Below are positions 8,823-17,821 of a stretch of DNA of 64,000 bases, in pieces. The position numbers and the translations under genes are program-made. The notes under the pieces were generated by a model. That model was not told the DNA's origin. It ran no database searches and saw only the letters and a program-made list of their open reading frames with translations. Source of the DNA: Marinobacterium iners (GTDB lineage: Bacteria > Pseudomonadota > Gammaproteobacteria > Pseudomonadales > Balneatricaceae); contig NZ_CP022297.1 of NCBI RefSeq assembly GCF_017310015.1, positions 434,001 through 498,000 on the forward strand, given 5' to 3'. Within the stretch, counting starts at the first letter, position 1. Each line of letters starts with the position of its first letter.

Positions 8823-11800
8823 ATGGTGTTGTCCGATATTTCCATCAAGCGACCCGTGTTTGCCACGGTCATGAGTCTGCTTATTCTGGTGTTTGGATTG
8901 GCGGCCCTGAATCAGCTGCCGGTGCGTGAATATCCCGACATCGATCCGCCGGTAGTGTCTGTTTCGACTGACTATACCGGTGCCGCCGCCGAGGTTGTGG
9001 ATACCCAGATTACGCAGGTGATCGAGGGTGCAATCAGCGGTATTGAGGGTATTCGCTCCATTGAATCCAGTACCGAGCAGGGCGAATCACGCACCACCAT
9101 CGAGTTCACCACCTCGCGTGATGTGGATGTGGCGGCCAATGACGTGCGTGATGCCGTGGCCCGTGTGATTAACCGATTGCCGGATGAAGCAGATCCCCCG
9201 GTGGTTCGCAAGGCGGACTCCAATGCACGACCGATGATGTGGATTACCCTGAGATCCGATATCTGGGATTCCGCACAGCTGAGTGACTTTGCTGACCGGG
9301 TACTGAAAGACCGTTTGGCGGTGGTCGATGGTGTGGCGGAGGTACGGATTGGCGGCGAGCGTCGTTATGCCGTGCGTGTCTGGCTGGACCCGGAGCGGTT
9401 GGCGGCGCGTGATATGACGGTGGCTGAAGTGGAGCGGGCACTGCGGGCCAACAATGTCGAGTTACCCGGTGGTTCGGTGGAGTCGGTCAGTCGTGACTTT
9501 ACCGTGCGCACGGAGGGGCGGCTCAACCGGGTTGAAGAGTTCCGTGAAATGGTGATTCGCCGTGACGGTAACGTGCTGTTGCGACTGGGCGATGTGGCCG
9601 ATGTGCAACTGGGTGTTGAGTCTGATGTCAGTCGTTTACGTGCCAATGGACAGACCGCCATAGGCATGGGGATTACGCGTCAGTCGAAGGCCAACACGGT
9701 CGCGGTCTCAGACCGGGTGAAGGAAGAGCTGAGTCGGATTCGGGAGAGTCTTCCGCCTGAAGTAAGCATCACCGAAAGCTATGACGAATCGATCTTTATT
9801 CGCGCATCCATCAAGGAAGTTCTGGTCACGCTGGCGATCTCGGTATCACTGGTGATACTGGTGATCTTCATCTTCCTGCGTTCCTGGCGGGCTACTCTGA
9901 TACCGGCCGTGACCATACCGGTCGCGGTCATCGGTGCGTTTATCGGTCTTGGCTTTCTCGGCTTCTCCATCAACGTGTTGACACTGCTGGCGATCATTCT
10001 GGCGATCGGTCTGGTGGTGGATGATGCCATCGTCATGCTGGAAAACATTCAGCGTCGTATTGATGAGGGTGAGAAACCTCTGGTGGCCGCCTATCTGGGG
10101 GCGCGTCAGGTTGCCTTTGCCGTGATCGCCACCACGCTGACACTGGTGGCGGTATTCGTGCCGATCTCATTTATGGGCGGGAATATTGGTCGCCTGTTCA
10201 GCGAATTCGGCTTCACACTGGCTTCGGCAGTTATCGTGTCAAGTTTTGTGGCACTGACGCTGGCCCCGATGTTGTGCTCCAAGTGGCTTCAACACAGTCC
10301 AGAGCAGGAAGAGGGACACCGGATCTGGATGGCAAGCGAACGTGTATTGGGGGCGCTTAACCGAGGCTATGAACGGTTGCTGCGCTTCTCATTGCGTCAA
10401 CCCGGTCTTTTGCTGGGGATTGGCCTTGCTGGCCTGGTGCTGGCAGCCGTGATCTTTCCGCGCTTGCCGCAGGAGTTGGCGCCGACCGAAGATCGGGGTG
10501 TCATTATCATGCCCAGCAAGGCACCGCGTGGTTCCACAGCCGACTATACCGAGCATCATGTGCGCCAGGTCGAACAGCGACTGCTGCCCTATCTTGAAGA
10601 CGGAGTCGCGGAACGCTTGCTGTCGATTGTCGGTTTCCGTGGTGAAGCTGACAACGCTTTTATTATCTTGGGTCTTAGCCACTGGGATCAGCGTGATGTT
10701 AAACAGCAGAGCATTGCCGCTGAGTTATTTCCAAAACTGGCACAGGTACCCGGCGTGCGCTCGATTCCGATCAACCCGCCGGGGCTGGGGCAAAGTGGCT
10801 TCAGTCAGCCCGTCTCTTTTGTAATCGGAGGGCCTGACTATGAAAGCGTACAAGGCTGGAGCCAAGAGATCCTGCAGCGAGCGCAGGAAAACCCTAACCT
10901 GATCAACCTTGAAACCGACTTCGAGCTGACTCGACCAGAGCTGCGCGTTGACATCGACCGCCAGCGTGCGGCTGATCTTGATGTCACGGTTGAAGATGTG
11001 GGGCTGACCTTGCAAACCGTACTGGCGTCACGTCAGGTTACCACCTACATGGATCGGGGCCGTGAGTATGATGTTATCGTACAGGCGCAGGATGCGAGCA
11101 GGGCGACGCCAGCTGACCTTGGGCGGATCTATCTTCGCCCGCGTGAAGGGGGCGGCCTGATTCCGCTGCAGGCACTGGTGGATGTAGAGGAGGTGGGGGC
11201 GAACCCAGACCTGCGGCGCATCGACCGCTTGCCTGCCGTCATTATTAGTGGCTCACTGGCGCCCGGCTATGACCTGGGTACGGCACTGAATTACCTTAAC
11301 GGGCTGGCGCAGGACTATTTGCCACCTGAAGCCCGTGTCAGCTATCAGGGACTCAGCCGTGAATTTCAGGAATCTTCAGCGGCGATCTATCTGACGTTTG
11401 CACTGGCATTTGTCATTGTCTTCCTGGTGTTGGCGGCTCAGTTCGAGAGCTGGATTCACCCCCTGATTATTATGCTGACCGTGCCTCTGGCTGTGACGGG
11501 AGCACTGGCTGCGCTTTGGGCATCGGGGATCAGTCTCAATATCTACAGCCAGATCGGCATCATCATGTTGCTGGGGCTGATGGCCAAAAACGGCATCCTT
11601 ATTGTGGAGTTTGCCAATCAGTTGCGTGATAAGGGTCTGGACGTACATGAGGCGATTCTCCAGGGGGCGATCATGCGCTTCAGACCGGTATTGATGACCA
11701 CCATCTCCACCATCTTCGGTGCGATACCACTGGTGCTGGCGACAGGAGCGGGGGCGGAAAGCCGTGCCGCTATTGGTGTGGTCATTCTGGGCGGGTTGTT

Positions 11801-11936
11801 GTTTGCCGCCACGCTGACTCTTTTCATCATTCCGGTGCTGTATAACTTGCTGGCACGCTACGCCAAGTCAGCGGGTGTGGTTGAAAAGGCACTAAGCCGA
11901 GAGTTGCCAAAAGGACGAGAAGATGAGGTCAAATAG
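8823..11936 (+). CDS. RND efflux permease (HAE1 type)
   Basis: The 1037-residue inner-membrane proton/substrate antiporter of the pump. The N terminus ISIKRPVFATVMSLLI is typical of the AcrB family. There are two sets of large periplasmic loops and 12 membrane helices. The acidic residues of the proton relay lie in helix 4 (GLVVDDAIVMLENIQRR), and the second repeat has GLMAKNGILIVEFANQ. It is likely to export hydrophobic or amphiphilic compounds; the substrate cannot be told. Its 3' end lies 64 bases from a riboswitch on the opposite strand. Confidence 0.95.
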   Translation: MVLSDISIKRPVFATVMSLLILVFGLAALNQLPVREYPDIDPPVVSVSTDYTGAAAEVVDTQITQVIEGAISGIEGIRSIESSTEQGESRTTIEFTTSRDVDVAANDVRDAVARVINRLPDEADPPVVRKADSNARPMMWITLRSDIWDSAQLSDFADRVLKDRLAVVDGVAEVRIGGERRYAVRVWLDPERLAARDMTVAEVERALRANNVELPGGSVESVSRDFTVRTEGRLNRVEEFREMVIRRDGNVLLRLGDVADVQLGVESDVSRLRANGQTAIGMGITRQSKANTVAVSDRVKEELSRIRESLPPEVSITESYDESIFIRASIKEVLVTLAISVSLVILVIFIFLRSWRATLIPAVTIPVAVIGAFIGLGFLGFSINVLTLLAIILAIGLVVDDAIVMLENIQRRIDEGEKPLVAAYLGARQVAFAVIATTLTLVAVFVPISFMGGNIGRLFSEFGFTLASAVIVSSFVALTLAPMLCSKWLQHSPEQEEGHRIWMASERVLGALNRGYERLLRFSLRQPGLLLGIGLAGLVLAAVIFPRLPQELAPTEDRGVIIMPSKAPRGSTADYTEHHVRQVEQRLLPYLEDGVAERLLSIVGFRGEADNAFIILGLSHWDQRDVKQQSIAAELFPKLAQVPGVRSIPINPPGLGQSGFSQPVSFVIGGPDYESVQGWSQEILQRAQENPNLINLETDFELTRPELRVDIDRQRAADLDVTVEDVGLTLQTVLASRQVTTYMDRGREYDVIVQAQDASRATPADLGRIYLRPREGGGLIPLQALVDVEEVGANPDLRRIDRLPAVIISGSLAPGYDLGTALNYLNGLAQDYLPPEARVSYQGLSREFQESSAAIYLTFALAFVIVFLVLAAQFESWIHPLIIMLTVPLAVTGALAALWASGISLNIYSQIGIIMLLGLMAKNGILIVEFANQLRDKGLDVHEAILQGAIMRFRPVLMTTISTIFGAIPLVLATGAGAESRAAIGVVILGGLLFAATLTLFIIPVLYNLLARYAKSAGVVEKALSRELPKGREDEVK

Positions 11937-11999
11937 GAACGCAATTTGGGAGGCCCGAAGTCTATTACGGGACAGGTAGCACGGAAATAAGGGTAGGGC

Positions 12000-12093
12000 G
12001 AATCTCTCTTTCGGTAGCCAGGCAGTCTCATCCATTGCAGACCCTAGGCTTTGCGCCCACTGCGAACAGTGGTTGCCCTTTCGGGAGAGATTC
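12000..12093 (-). ncRNA. Cyclic-di-GMP-I (GEMM) riboswitch, no gene downstream
   Basis: Read on the minus strand, the P1 stem is GAATCTCTC (12093-12085) paired with GAGAGATTC (12008-12000), nine perfect pairs. Between them are the GEMM hallmarks in order: AGGGCAACC, a hairpin CCACTG-TTCG-CAGTGG, GCGCAAAGCC, GGGTCT, AATGGATGAGACT and GCCTGGCTACCG. These match the conserved c-di-GMP-I aptamer (GGGCAAACC... CGCAAAGCC... AUGG... GGYUACCG). Downstream on its own strand there is no start codon with an open frame, only the antisense of the RND permease 3' end. No clear terminator hairpin follows. The divergent neighbour is a diguanylate cyclase, the enzyme that makes the ligand. Confidence 0.85.
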
Positions 12094-12182
12094 TTTCGCT
12101 GGAAAGCGGGAAAGGCCATACATCAAAGCCAAACCTGATTGCATACTAGCAATATTAGTGTGCGTTCGCCAACCATAAGGTT

Positions 12183-12196
12183 TTGAGTCGGATCAA
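12183..12196. promoter_or_regulatory. FNR/Anr-like box before the globin cyclase
   Basis: TTGAGTCGGATCAA fits TTGAT-N4-ATCAA with one mismatch, 64-77 bases before the cyclase start. Together with the heme sensor domain it suggests oxygen-linked expression. The stretch 12094-12259 otherwise holds only the presumed cyclase promoter. Confidence 0.4.
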
Positions 12197-12259
12197 TAAG
12201 AACGTGGGCCATGATACACTTTAACTTGATGTTTCCTTCCTACGGGCCATGGAGTGATC

Positions 12260-13675
12260 ATGCCTCGCTTTTCGACCGAGCAATTGTGTACAGAGTGGAC
12301 TGCAATCAATCAACGCTTCAGCGCAGAGGTTCAGCAGTTTGTCATCGACTTTTCCCAGCAGCACGCGAGCTCATTGTCAGAGCACTTTTATCGCGAGATG
12401 CTGGGTGATCCCACTGCATCACAGTTTCTGTCAAACGATGAAGTACAGAGTCGTTTGGGTCAGTCCATGCGGCGTTGGGTTGCGGGCCTGTTTGTCTCGA
12501 CCACTGAAGATGATGTGCTGCGATTGATAGCGGAACAACGCAAGATCGGTGAAGTGCATGCTCGCATTGGCATACCTGTTCACCTGGTGCTGAGAGGTGC
12601 GCGTTGCCTCAAGGATCGCTTTGTTCAGCTGCTGCATGAAGTGCCGAATCTGCCAGATGAAGATCAGTATGCGGCGATGCGACTGGCATCGGATACCATC
12701 GATCTGACAATGGAAGTTATGGGGCACGCCTACTCCCTGTCACACGATCGAAATTCGCGATCTGAAGAGGCCTATCGACTTTTTGCCATAACCCAGAATA
12801 TTGCCAGCGAGAAAGAGCAGCAGAGGGCGGCTCTGTTCGACTGGGAAAATCAGTTGATGTTCAGTCAGGCGGTTGGTACTCAACTGAGTGAACTACCGCG
12901 CATACAGTCGTCGGACTTTGGTTTATGGTTCCGTCACAAAGGTATTCATGCCTTTGAGGGCTCGGCTGAGGCCGGCGCGGTGATGGATACCATGGAAGAG
13001 ATTGACAGTGTGCTGCTGCCGCTTTTCGGATCGGATGGCAGTAACACCATCGCCATCAGCCAGGATTCACGCGTACATCTGCTGCGAGACCTGCGGGATA
13101 AGGTTAAAAGCATACGCTTTCACCTCAGCAATTTGTTTGAGCGCAACGATGAATTGGAATCCGGTCGAGATGTGCTGACGCGGCTGTTGAACCGGAAGTT
13201 CATGCCGGTAGTGTTGAGCAAGCAGGTCAGCCAGTCCCGCACTCAGAAAACAGCCTTCGCCGTCCTTGCTATTGATATTGATCACTTCAAGCAAGTGAAC
13301 GACATTCATGGGCATCAGGCGGGGGACAGTGTCTTGCAACAGCTGGCGTTGATATTGCTGAACAACAGCCGTTCCGGCGATTACCTGTTCCGCTTGGGTG
13401 GTGAAGAGTTCTTACTCATTGCAGTTGATATGGATGCCACGCGTGCCAGGACTGTGGCGGAGAAGCTGCGTAAAAGCGTCGAGCGGGAAAGTTTCCTGCT
13501 GTACGATGGCAAAGAGCTGAAAGCCACCATCAGCGTGGGTGTGGCCTGCTTTGATGGTCACCCCGATTATCAGAGAGTGTTGCGCAAAGCCGATGATGCG
13601 CTTTATCAGGCCAAAAACAGTGGCCGCAACAGAGTGGTAGTGGCGATGGGTGGTGGGGCGTCAGAAGTTGATTGA
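12260..13675 (+). CDS. Globin-coupled diguanylate cyclase
   Basis: A cytoplasmic oxygen sensor that makes cyclic di-GMP. Of 471 residues, the first 160 or so form a globin-coupled sensor domain with the proximal heme histidine probably His100 in IGEVHARIGIP. A middle helical region follows, then a GGDEF domain from about 295. The active site reads GGEEF (380-384), and an RxxD inhibitory site (RSGD, 371-374) lies five residues before it, so product inhibition is expected. Family members of the DosC/BpeGReg type bind O2 at this domain. I prefer ATG 12260, preceded by GGAG at 5 bases, over GTG 12254. There is no EAL domain. Confidence 0.92.
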   Translation: MPRFSTEQLCTEWTAINQRFSAEVQQFVIDFSQQHASSLSEHFYREMLGDPTASQFLSNDEVQSRLGQSMRRWVAGLFVSTTEDDVLRLIAEQRKIGEVHARIGIPVHLVLRGARCLKDRFVQLLHEVPNLPDEDQYAAMRLASDTIDLTMEVMGHAYSLSHDRNSRSEEAYRLFAITQNIASEKEQQRAALFDWENQLMFSQAVGTQLSELPRIQSSDFGLWFRHKGIHAFEGSAEAGAVMDTMEEIDSVLLPLFGSDGSNTIAISQDSRVHLLRDLRDKVKSIRFHLSNLFERNDELESGRDVLTRLLNRKFMPVVLSKQVSQSRTQKTAFAVLAIDIDHFKQVNDIHGHQAGDSVLQQLALILLNNSRSGDYLFRLGGEEFLLIAVDMDATRARTVAEKLRKSVERESFLLYDGKELKATISVGVACFDGHPDYQRVLRKADDALYQAKNSGRNRVVVAMGGGASEVD

Positions 13676-13687
13676 TGCAAAAAGACT

Positions 13688-13740
13688 GGTGCCCCAGGCA
13701 GGACTCCAACCTGCGACCTGCCCCTTAGGAGGGGAAAGGG
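13688..13740 (-). other. 3' part of tRNA-Arg(CCU)-like sequence, probable att site
   Basis: On the minus strand this ends in GGCACCA and contains a T-arm-like stem GCAGG-TTGGAGT-CCTGC, a short variable region, and an anticodon-like loop CTCCTAA with CCU in anticodon position. The 5' half (D-arm and acceptor strand GCCCCAGG) is missing, so it is not a working tRNA. The T-loop has G where tRNAs have the invariant C. It abuts the cyclase stop by 12 bases and precedes a P4-type integrase, the usual layout of an attachment site left by an integrating element. Confidence 0.65.
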
Positions 13741-13885
13741 ATTGGTATCTCAGGCTGTTTATATGAATTTCATTCTGTCTCGAAATGTCTCTAAATAAAC
13801 AAATAAAACAATATGTTACGATTATTTCCTCTGTTCAGCTAGTATCATCGATTCTCATCTAGACTCACGCTATACTATGCCAAGT

Positions 13886-13930
13886 GGTGGGCCGCTTGGT
13901 GGGCCGCTTGGTGGGCCGCTGGTGGGCCAG
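13886..13930 (+). repeat. Tandem 12-bp repeats in front of int
   Basis: Two perfect copies of GGTGGGCCGCTT (13886-13897, 13898-13909), an 11-base copy (13910-13920) and a partial copy GGTGGGCCAG (13921-13930) run head to tail. They lie between the att site and the integrase start. Short direct repeats here commonly serve as arm-type integrase binding sites; that role is inferred. Confidence 0.8.
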
Positions 13931-13953
13931 TTTGACGTATAAAAGAGCTTAAG

Positions 13954-15291
13954 ATGAAGCAGCAAATACTCAGTTCTCATCGTGAGATACAGGCACTGAA
14001 ACCCTCAGGTAACGCGAGTGTTGAACGTATCAGAGTATCATCAACACACGGTCCAGGCTTGTATATCGAAATGCGTGGCGACCGTGTGAGCAAACGCTGG
14101 GTCTACCGATTCAGACTGGGTAACAAGCGCCCTGATTTGATTATCGGCACTTTTCCATCTGTAAGTTTGAAGCAGGCAAGAGAATTGCACGGTAAAGCTG
14201 TTCAGCTGGTAAAACAGGGCATTGATCCACGGTCGTATCGTGCCGCTGAGGTCGCTAAAAACACTCAGGCATGGAGCATGCAAGAAGCGTTTTCGTACTG
14301 GATAAAGCACTATGCTGCGAATCCGACTCGGAATGGCTACCTGCCAACAGAAAAAACTGTCAAACAGATGCAGCGTCGATGGCGCTTGCACCTGCAGGAT
14401 GATCTGGGATCGTTCCGAGTCATGGATCTGAATCGATCCAAGCTATTGGAAGTCTTGTCGAATGCAGCCATTAAGGCGCGGGAAGAAGCCAGGCAGTGCC
14501 TGACATTGCTGAAAGCGTTGCTGGCCTATTGTGAGGATATGGAGCAAATCGAGGAGAGCCCAGCTGCCACCATAACTCCCGGAAAAATCAAGGCGCGTCC
14601 CGCTCCTCCAAAAAAACGCTACCTCACTTTGCCAGAGTTAAGGGAGCTTCTTGTGGCACTGGATTGTGATACAGGCCGTACTTCTGCCAGTACTCGTAAT
14701 GCCATCAAGCTTGCTGCCTCGACAGCTGCCAGGAGAAGTGAGGTTTCTCAGCTACTGTGGTCGGAGTTGGATCTTGAAAATGGAGTCTGGACATTACCAG
14801 ACCATCGATCTAAAACTCGGCAAGGAAGACGGATAAAACTTTCAGCTTATTCGCTGGATGTACTGCGTCAACAACGGCAGCACAGCAATTCCCAGTATGT
14901 ATTTGAGTCTCCACGCAAGCCTGGGGAGCCCATAGGTATTGATGTGCTGTCAAAAGCGGTAAAACGTCTTCAAGGACGTGATACGAAAGAGCAAAATTTG
15001 GATGCTCCTTTAGCACATTTGGAGCCTTTTGGTGTTCACGATGTGCGTAGAACGGTAACGACGGCATTGACGGAACACTTGGGTGCCGACAAGCTGTTGG
15101 TCGATGTAATGATTGGCCATGCGGAGCCACGTTTGATTGCTACCTATAACCGTGCTGATCGCTGGCCACTACAGGTGCAGATATGGTGTCAGTGGGGGGA
15201 TATGCTCTCGAACCTTTGCTCCGATAAGCCAGAATTTATACAGGAATCGAAGCACACTAACGTCATTCACGTCCAGTTTGGAAGTCGCTGA
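13954..15291 (+). CDS. int: P4-type tyrosine integrase
   Basis: A 445-residue tyrosine recombinase that would insert and excise the island at the tRNA. It has the N-terminal arm-binding domain (GPGLYIEMRGD... RLGNKRPDLIIGTFPSVSLKQAR), a core-binding domain (about 110-205) and the catalytic domain. The catalytic set is visible as ARRSEV (Arg), the SKTRQGRR region (Lys), HDVRR (His and Arg), GHAEP (His) and the nucleophile in TYNRADR. It appears intact. It reads away from the tRNA fragment and follows the tandem repeats, as in P4-like elements. Confidence 0.95.
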   Translation: MKQQILSSHREIQALKPSGNASVERIRVSSTHGPGLYIEMRGDRVSKRWVYRFRLGNKRPDLIIGTFPSVSLKQARELHGKAVQLVKQGIDPRSYRAAEVAKNTQAWSMQEAFSYWIKHYAANPTRNGYLPTEKTVKQMQRRWRLHLQDDLGSFRVMDLNRSKLLEVLSNAAIKAREEARQCLTLLKALLAYCEDMEQIEESPAATITPGKIKARPAPPKKRYLTLPELRELLVALDCDTGRTSASTRNAIKLAASTAARRSEVSQLLWSELDLENGVWTLPDHRSKTRQGRRIKLSAYSLDVLRQQRQHSNSQYVFESPRKPGEPIGIDVLSKAVKRLQGRDTKEQNLDAPLAHLEPFGVHDVRRTVTTALTEHLGADKLLVDVMIGHAEPRLIATYNRADRWPLQVQIWCQWGDMLSNLCSDKPEFIQESKHTNVIHVQFGSR

Positions 15292-15329
15292 TTGACGGTG
15301 AATAAACTATGGATGTGAAGAAGGGGCTT

Positions 15330-15548
15330 TTAGGCCCCTTCGGATTGGTTCCCGTTGCGCTGTGCACACCATCGGTCGGTTCCGAGTTGTATCCATTCCT
15401 GAATATCTGACTCGCGCCATGAAACCCGACCTCCGCTGATTCTGACACGCTGCGGAAACTCCCCTGCATCCATTTGCCGATAGATGGTTGCCCGGGATAG
15501 TCCCGTAACGTTAATCACTGCATCAATACTCAACATTCGGTCCAGCAT
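15330..15548 (-). CDS. AlpA-family excisionase/regulator
   Basis: A 72-residue MerR-like winged helix protein of the AlpA family (MLSIDAVINVTGLSRATIYRQM, then FPQRVRISGGRVSWRESDIQEWI). AlpA proteins activate integrase genes or act as excisionases of P4-type elements. It converges on int, with 38 bases between the two stops. AGGGG lies 5 bases before the ATG. About 260 bases upstream (15549-15807) contain its promoter region and nothing else I can support. Confidence 0.88.
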   Translation of the reverse strand: MLDRMLSIDAVINVTGLSRATIYRQMDAGEFPQRVRISGGRVSWRESDIQEWIQLGTDRWCAQRNGNQSEGA

Positions 15549-15807
15549 ATATACCCCTGTTCAAAAAATGGCATGAATCTCGCGCACCTGCATTAACGAT
15601 CAAGGTTTGGAGATAGGGCGATTCTGAACCAAAAGTCGACAGGGTGAGGTTCGGCAAATTGCTGAAAAAACGCAAAAACTCGAGAATAGCTAAAAAACGA
15701 ACAGTTATTGTGCTCATGGTTCAGAAAGTGAGATGTGAACCTGCAGTATCGGATTGGAAGTCTGGATCTCACGCGGGTAGTCCCATTGACTTGGGAGATA
15801 CTCCATT

Positions 15808-16422
15808 TTAGGCCGCCAGACTTGGAAGTTTCACATGCATCCCGAAGCTAGACCTCATATTCAAGATACAACCTGTTGTCCCGGGATCTTCCCCTAGGTT
15901 ATCGAGCCTCGTAGTCAGTTCATCGTGCAATCGTCCCGGCTTTGTTTTTTCGACAACGGCCAGATAATGCTGCATAAAGTGCCCGAATGTCCGTGCTGGA
16001 TCCGGTCTCTCTTCCAAATAGGGTGATGCATGCTCCATACGCCAGGCTACAGCCAAACAGTAGGCTCCCCAGAGACCATGCTTTTGTACAGAAAAAATGG
16101 CCGTTAAAGCCCGCCGTGATCCACTGGGTGCCTGTGCTCGGAACTGATGGATCACGGCACCATTGCGATGTTGGTTTGGCTTGCAGTACCAGGAAATACC
16201 GGCAAGCCCGGTAACGTTCGTGGGATTATAGGTGCGCAGAGTACGGTTTTTCGCGAGCGTGTTGATCAACTCATCGCGTGCCTGCATTGCCGCTGCACGC
16301 GCTTGATCACGGCCACCATGGCGTGTATTGCCAAAAAAAGCCTGGTATTTTCTCCCATTGACGCATTTGCGGACCATGAAACCTGTGTCGATCTCGGTAA
16401 TATGCTTCATTGAGTTGGGCAT
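15808..16422 (-). CDS. AP2-like DNA-binding protein
   Basis: A 204-residue protein. Its N-terminal 55 residues (GFMVRKCVNGRKYQAFFGNT, then a GGRDQARAAAMQARDEL helix) have the pattern of a bacterial AP2-type DNA-binding domain: beta strands with Arg/Lys followed by an amphipathic helix. A second, AP2-like repeat may cover about 66-125. The C-terminal part is unassigned. Such proteins occur on mobile elements as regulators or homing-type factors. GGAGG precedes the ATG by about 11 bases. The assignment rests on pattern only. Confidence 0.55.
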   Translation of the reverse strand: MPNSMKHITEIDTGFMVRKCVNGRKYQAFFGNTRHGGRDQARAAAMQARDELINTLAKNRTLRTYNPTNVTGLAGISWYCKPNQHRNGAVIHQFRAQAPSGSRRALTAIFSVQKHGLWGAYCLAVAWRMEHASPYLEERPDPARTFGHFMQHYLAVVEKTKPGRLHDELTTRLDNLGEDPGTTGCILNMRSSFGMHVKLPSLAA

Positions 16423-16473
16423 GAGCGCTTATCCTCCGGATGGAATACGGCAGGGTTTACTCAAACATCTGCA

Positions 16474-17442
16474 TCAGGCTGCCTCGTAGGCGATAGCCTC
16501 ATCGCCAGGTAGCCAGAATCGTTGCTGATTGATGCTGCGCATTCCGTTGAGTGAATAATTCCGGGAAGCACGCTTTTGCTTGTCCGCCATGGCGTTTTGG
16601 CCGTCAGCATCACGCAGGTATCGCGCCAACGTGGTCATGGCAGTTTTACCATAACGGGCTCCTGGAGACGCGCAGGTCCAAACATGTCGTAACGTATCGG
16701 CAATGTCTGGCAGGTTTTGGTCCAGGTATTCCAATCCATGGGCACACAGCTCGAGTGTGAGTTGATCATGGTCTACCAGTGATGCGGTCGGCTGCTGGAA
16801 CCCCCCTCTCCGATAGACCCTGATTTTACCGAGGTCATGCAGTAACCCGGCAACAAACCCCGTCTCCTGCCACACCAATGGCATGTTCGGCTCATTCAAT
16901 CGGATCATGCCGACAACCATCTGGGCGACCTCCAACGAATGCGTCATCAGTCCTCCAGGGTAGGCATGGTGGTCACGCTGGCTGGCGGGCAACAACATAA
17001 AACATTCCAGACGATCACTGCGTTCCAAGCTGAATTTCAGGAAATGGCGCAGCTGAAATGTTTGGAGGTTGTTTACCGCAGAGACAAGCTGATCCGACAC
17101 ATCCGGTAGCGGTGATAGACTTCGCGGAAGCGAATGTAGGCAAGGTAGCCTCATGACTTGATCGGTTGTAGGTTTACCGATGTAGGTCAAAGTCAGAATC
17201 GGGTTCGTATCTTCCCCGGTGCGATAGCCGATCACGTATACCAGTGAGAAATGTTGCAGCAGAACATTGCTGTCGATCTGGCAAGTTATAGTCGCGAATG
17301 CAGTGTATGTCATGCACCAGCAGCTGAGCTGTAACTCATGAACAGGATCACCGTCAGCATCGATACGGGTCACCAGGCCTGTGATGCGCAGAATATCGTG
17401 GTGGGGCTGCCCCCGCATAGCGCCATTTTTCTGTACTTGCAT
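16474..17442 (-). CDS. TraI_2/HD-type conjugation-related protein
   Basis: A 322-residue protein with a histidine-aspartate pattern: HHAYPGGLMTHSLEVAQ followed about 50 residues on by GLLHDLGKIRVY. This matches the HD-like core of the TraI_2 domain found in integrative and conjugative elements, and general HD phosphohydrolases. The N-terminal third looks like an OB-type domain (HELQLSCWC... TITCQIDSNVLLQHF). No relaxase histidine triad or helicase motif is present, so it is not the relaxase. I chose ATG 17442 because AGAGGG lies 9 bases upstream; a longer frame back to 17508 lacks support. Confidence 0.65.
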   Translation of the reverse strand: MQVQKNGAMRGQPHHDILRITGLVTRIDADGDPVHELQLSCWCMTYTAFATITCQIDSNVLLQHFSLVYVIGYRTGEDTNPILTLTYIGKPTTDQVMRLPCLHSLPRSLSPLPDVSDQLVSAVNNLQTFQLRHFLKFSLERSDRLECFMLLPASQRDHHAYPGGLMTHSLEVAQMVVGMIRLNEPNMPLVWQETGFVAGLLHDLGKIRVYRRGGFQQPTASLVDHDQLTLELCAHGLEYLDQNLPDIADTLRHVWTCASPGARYGKTAMTTLARYLRDADGQNAMADKQKRASRNYSLNGMRSINQQRFWLPGDEAIAYEAA

Positions 17443-17614
17443 GTGTGAGTACCCTCTGCGGAAATGGTTTTTCAAAATCTGCGCTGTTACCCTAAGCGCA
17501 CAAATCATATTCGTAATAACAGAATGTCATCCTGAATGGCATTATAGGCGGCAAAATGATCTTTGCAATGCTTTTATGTCATTCTGGGTGGCTTATTTAT
17601 ATTCAGGATTGAAA

Positions 17615-17821
17615 ATGGTCCGTTGTCATCTGTCTCGCCTGATGGGGGAGCGCAAAATGAAAATCATCGATGTCGCGCGGGAAACCGGCCTGAACCGCAA
17701 TACGATCACGCTGCTATACAAGGAAAACGCGCAGAGGGTCGACCTGGATGCGATCGATAGGCTCTGTCACCTGTTTGGGTGTGAGGTGGGCGATTTACTG
17801 GAGTATGTGCCTGAGGAATAG
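17615..17821 (+). CDS. Small Cro/C1-type regulator
   Basis: A 68-residue helix-turn-helix protein (MKIIDVARETGLNRNTITLLYKENAQRVDLDAIDRLCHLFGCEVGDLLEY, quoted as segments across residues 15-65). It resembles the compact YozG-like XRE family, which acts as a transcriptional repressor. It diverges from the TraI_2/HD gene across about 170 bases, so it probably controls that promoter. AGG lies 8-10 bases before the ATG. Longer in-frame starts upstream encode an unlikely cysteine- and tryptophan-rich leader. Confidence 0.75.
   Translation: MVRCHLSRLMGERKMKIIDVARETGLNRNTITLLYKENAQRVDLDAIDRLCHLFGCEVGDLLEYVPEE

Noticed and set aside
11892..12119. A 75-codon minus-strand frame over the riboswitch
   Set aside because: It starts before the aptamer and runs through it; the conserved RNA motifs explain the sequence better than a protein.
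13688..13760. A complete tRNA gene next to the integrase
   Set aside because: Only the 3' half folds like a tRNA; no acceptor 5' strand or D-arm is present.
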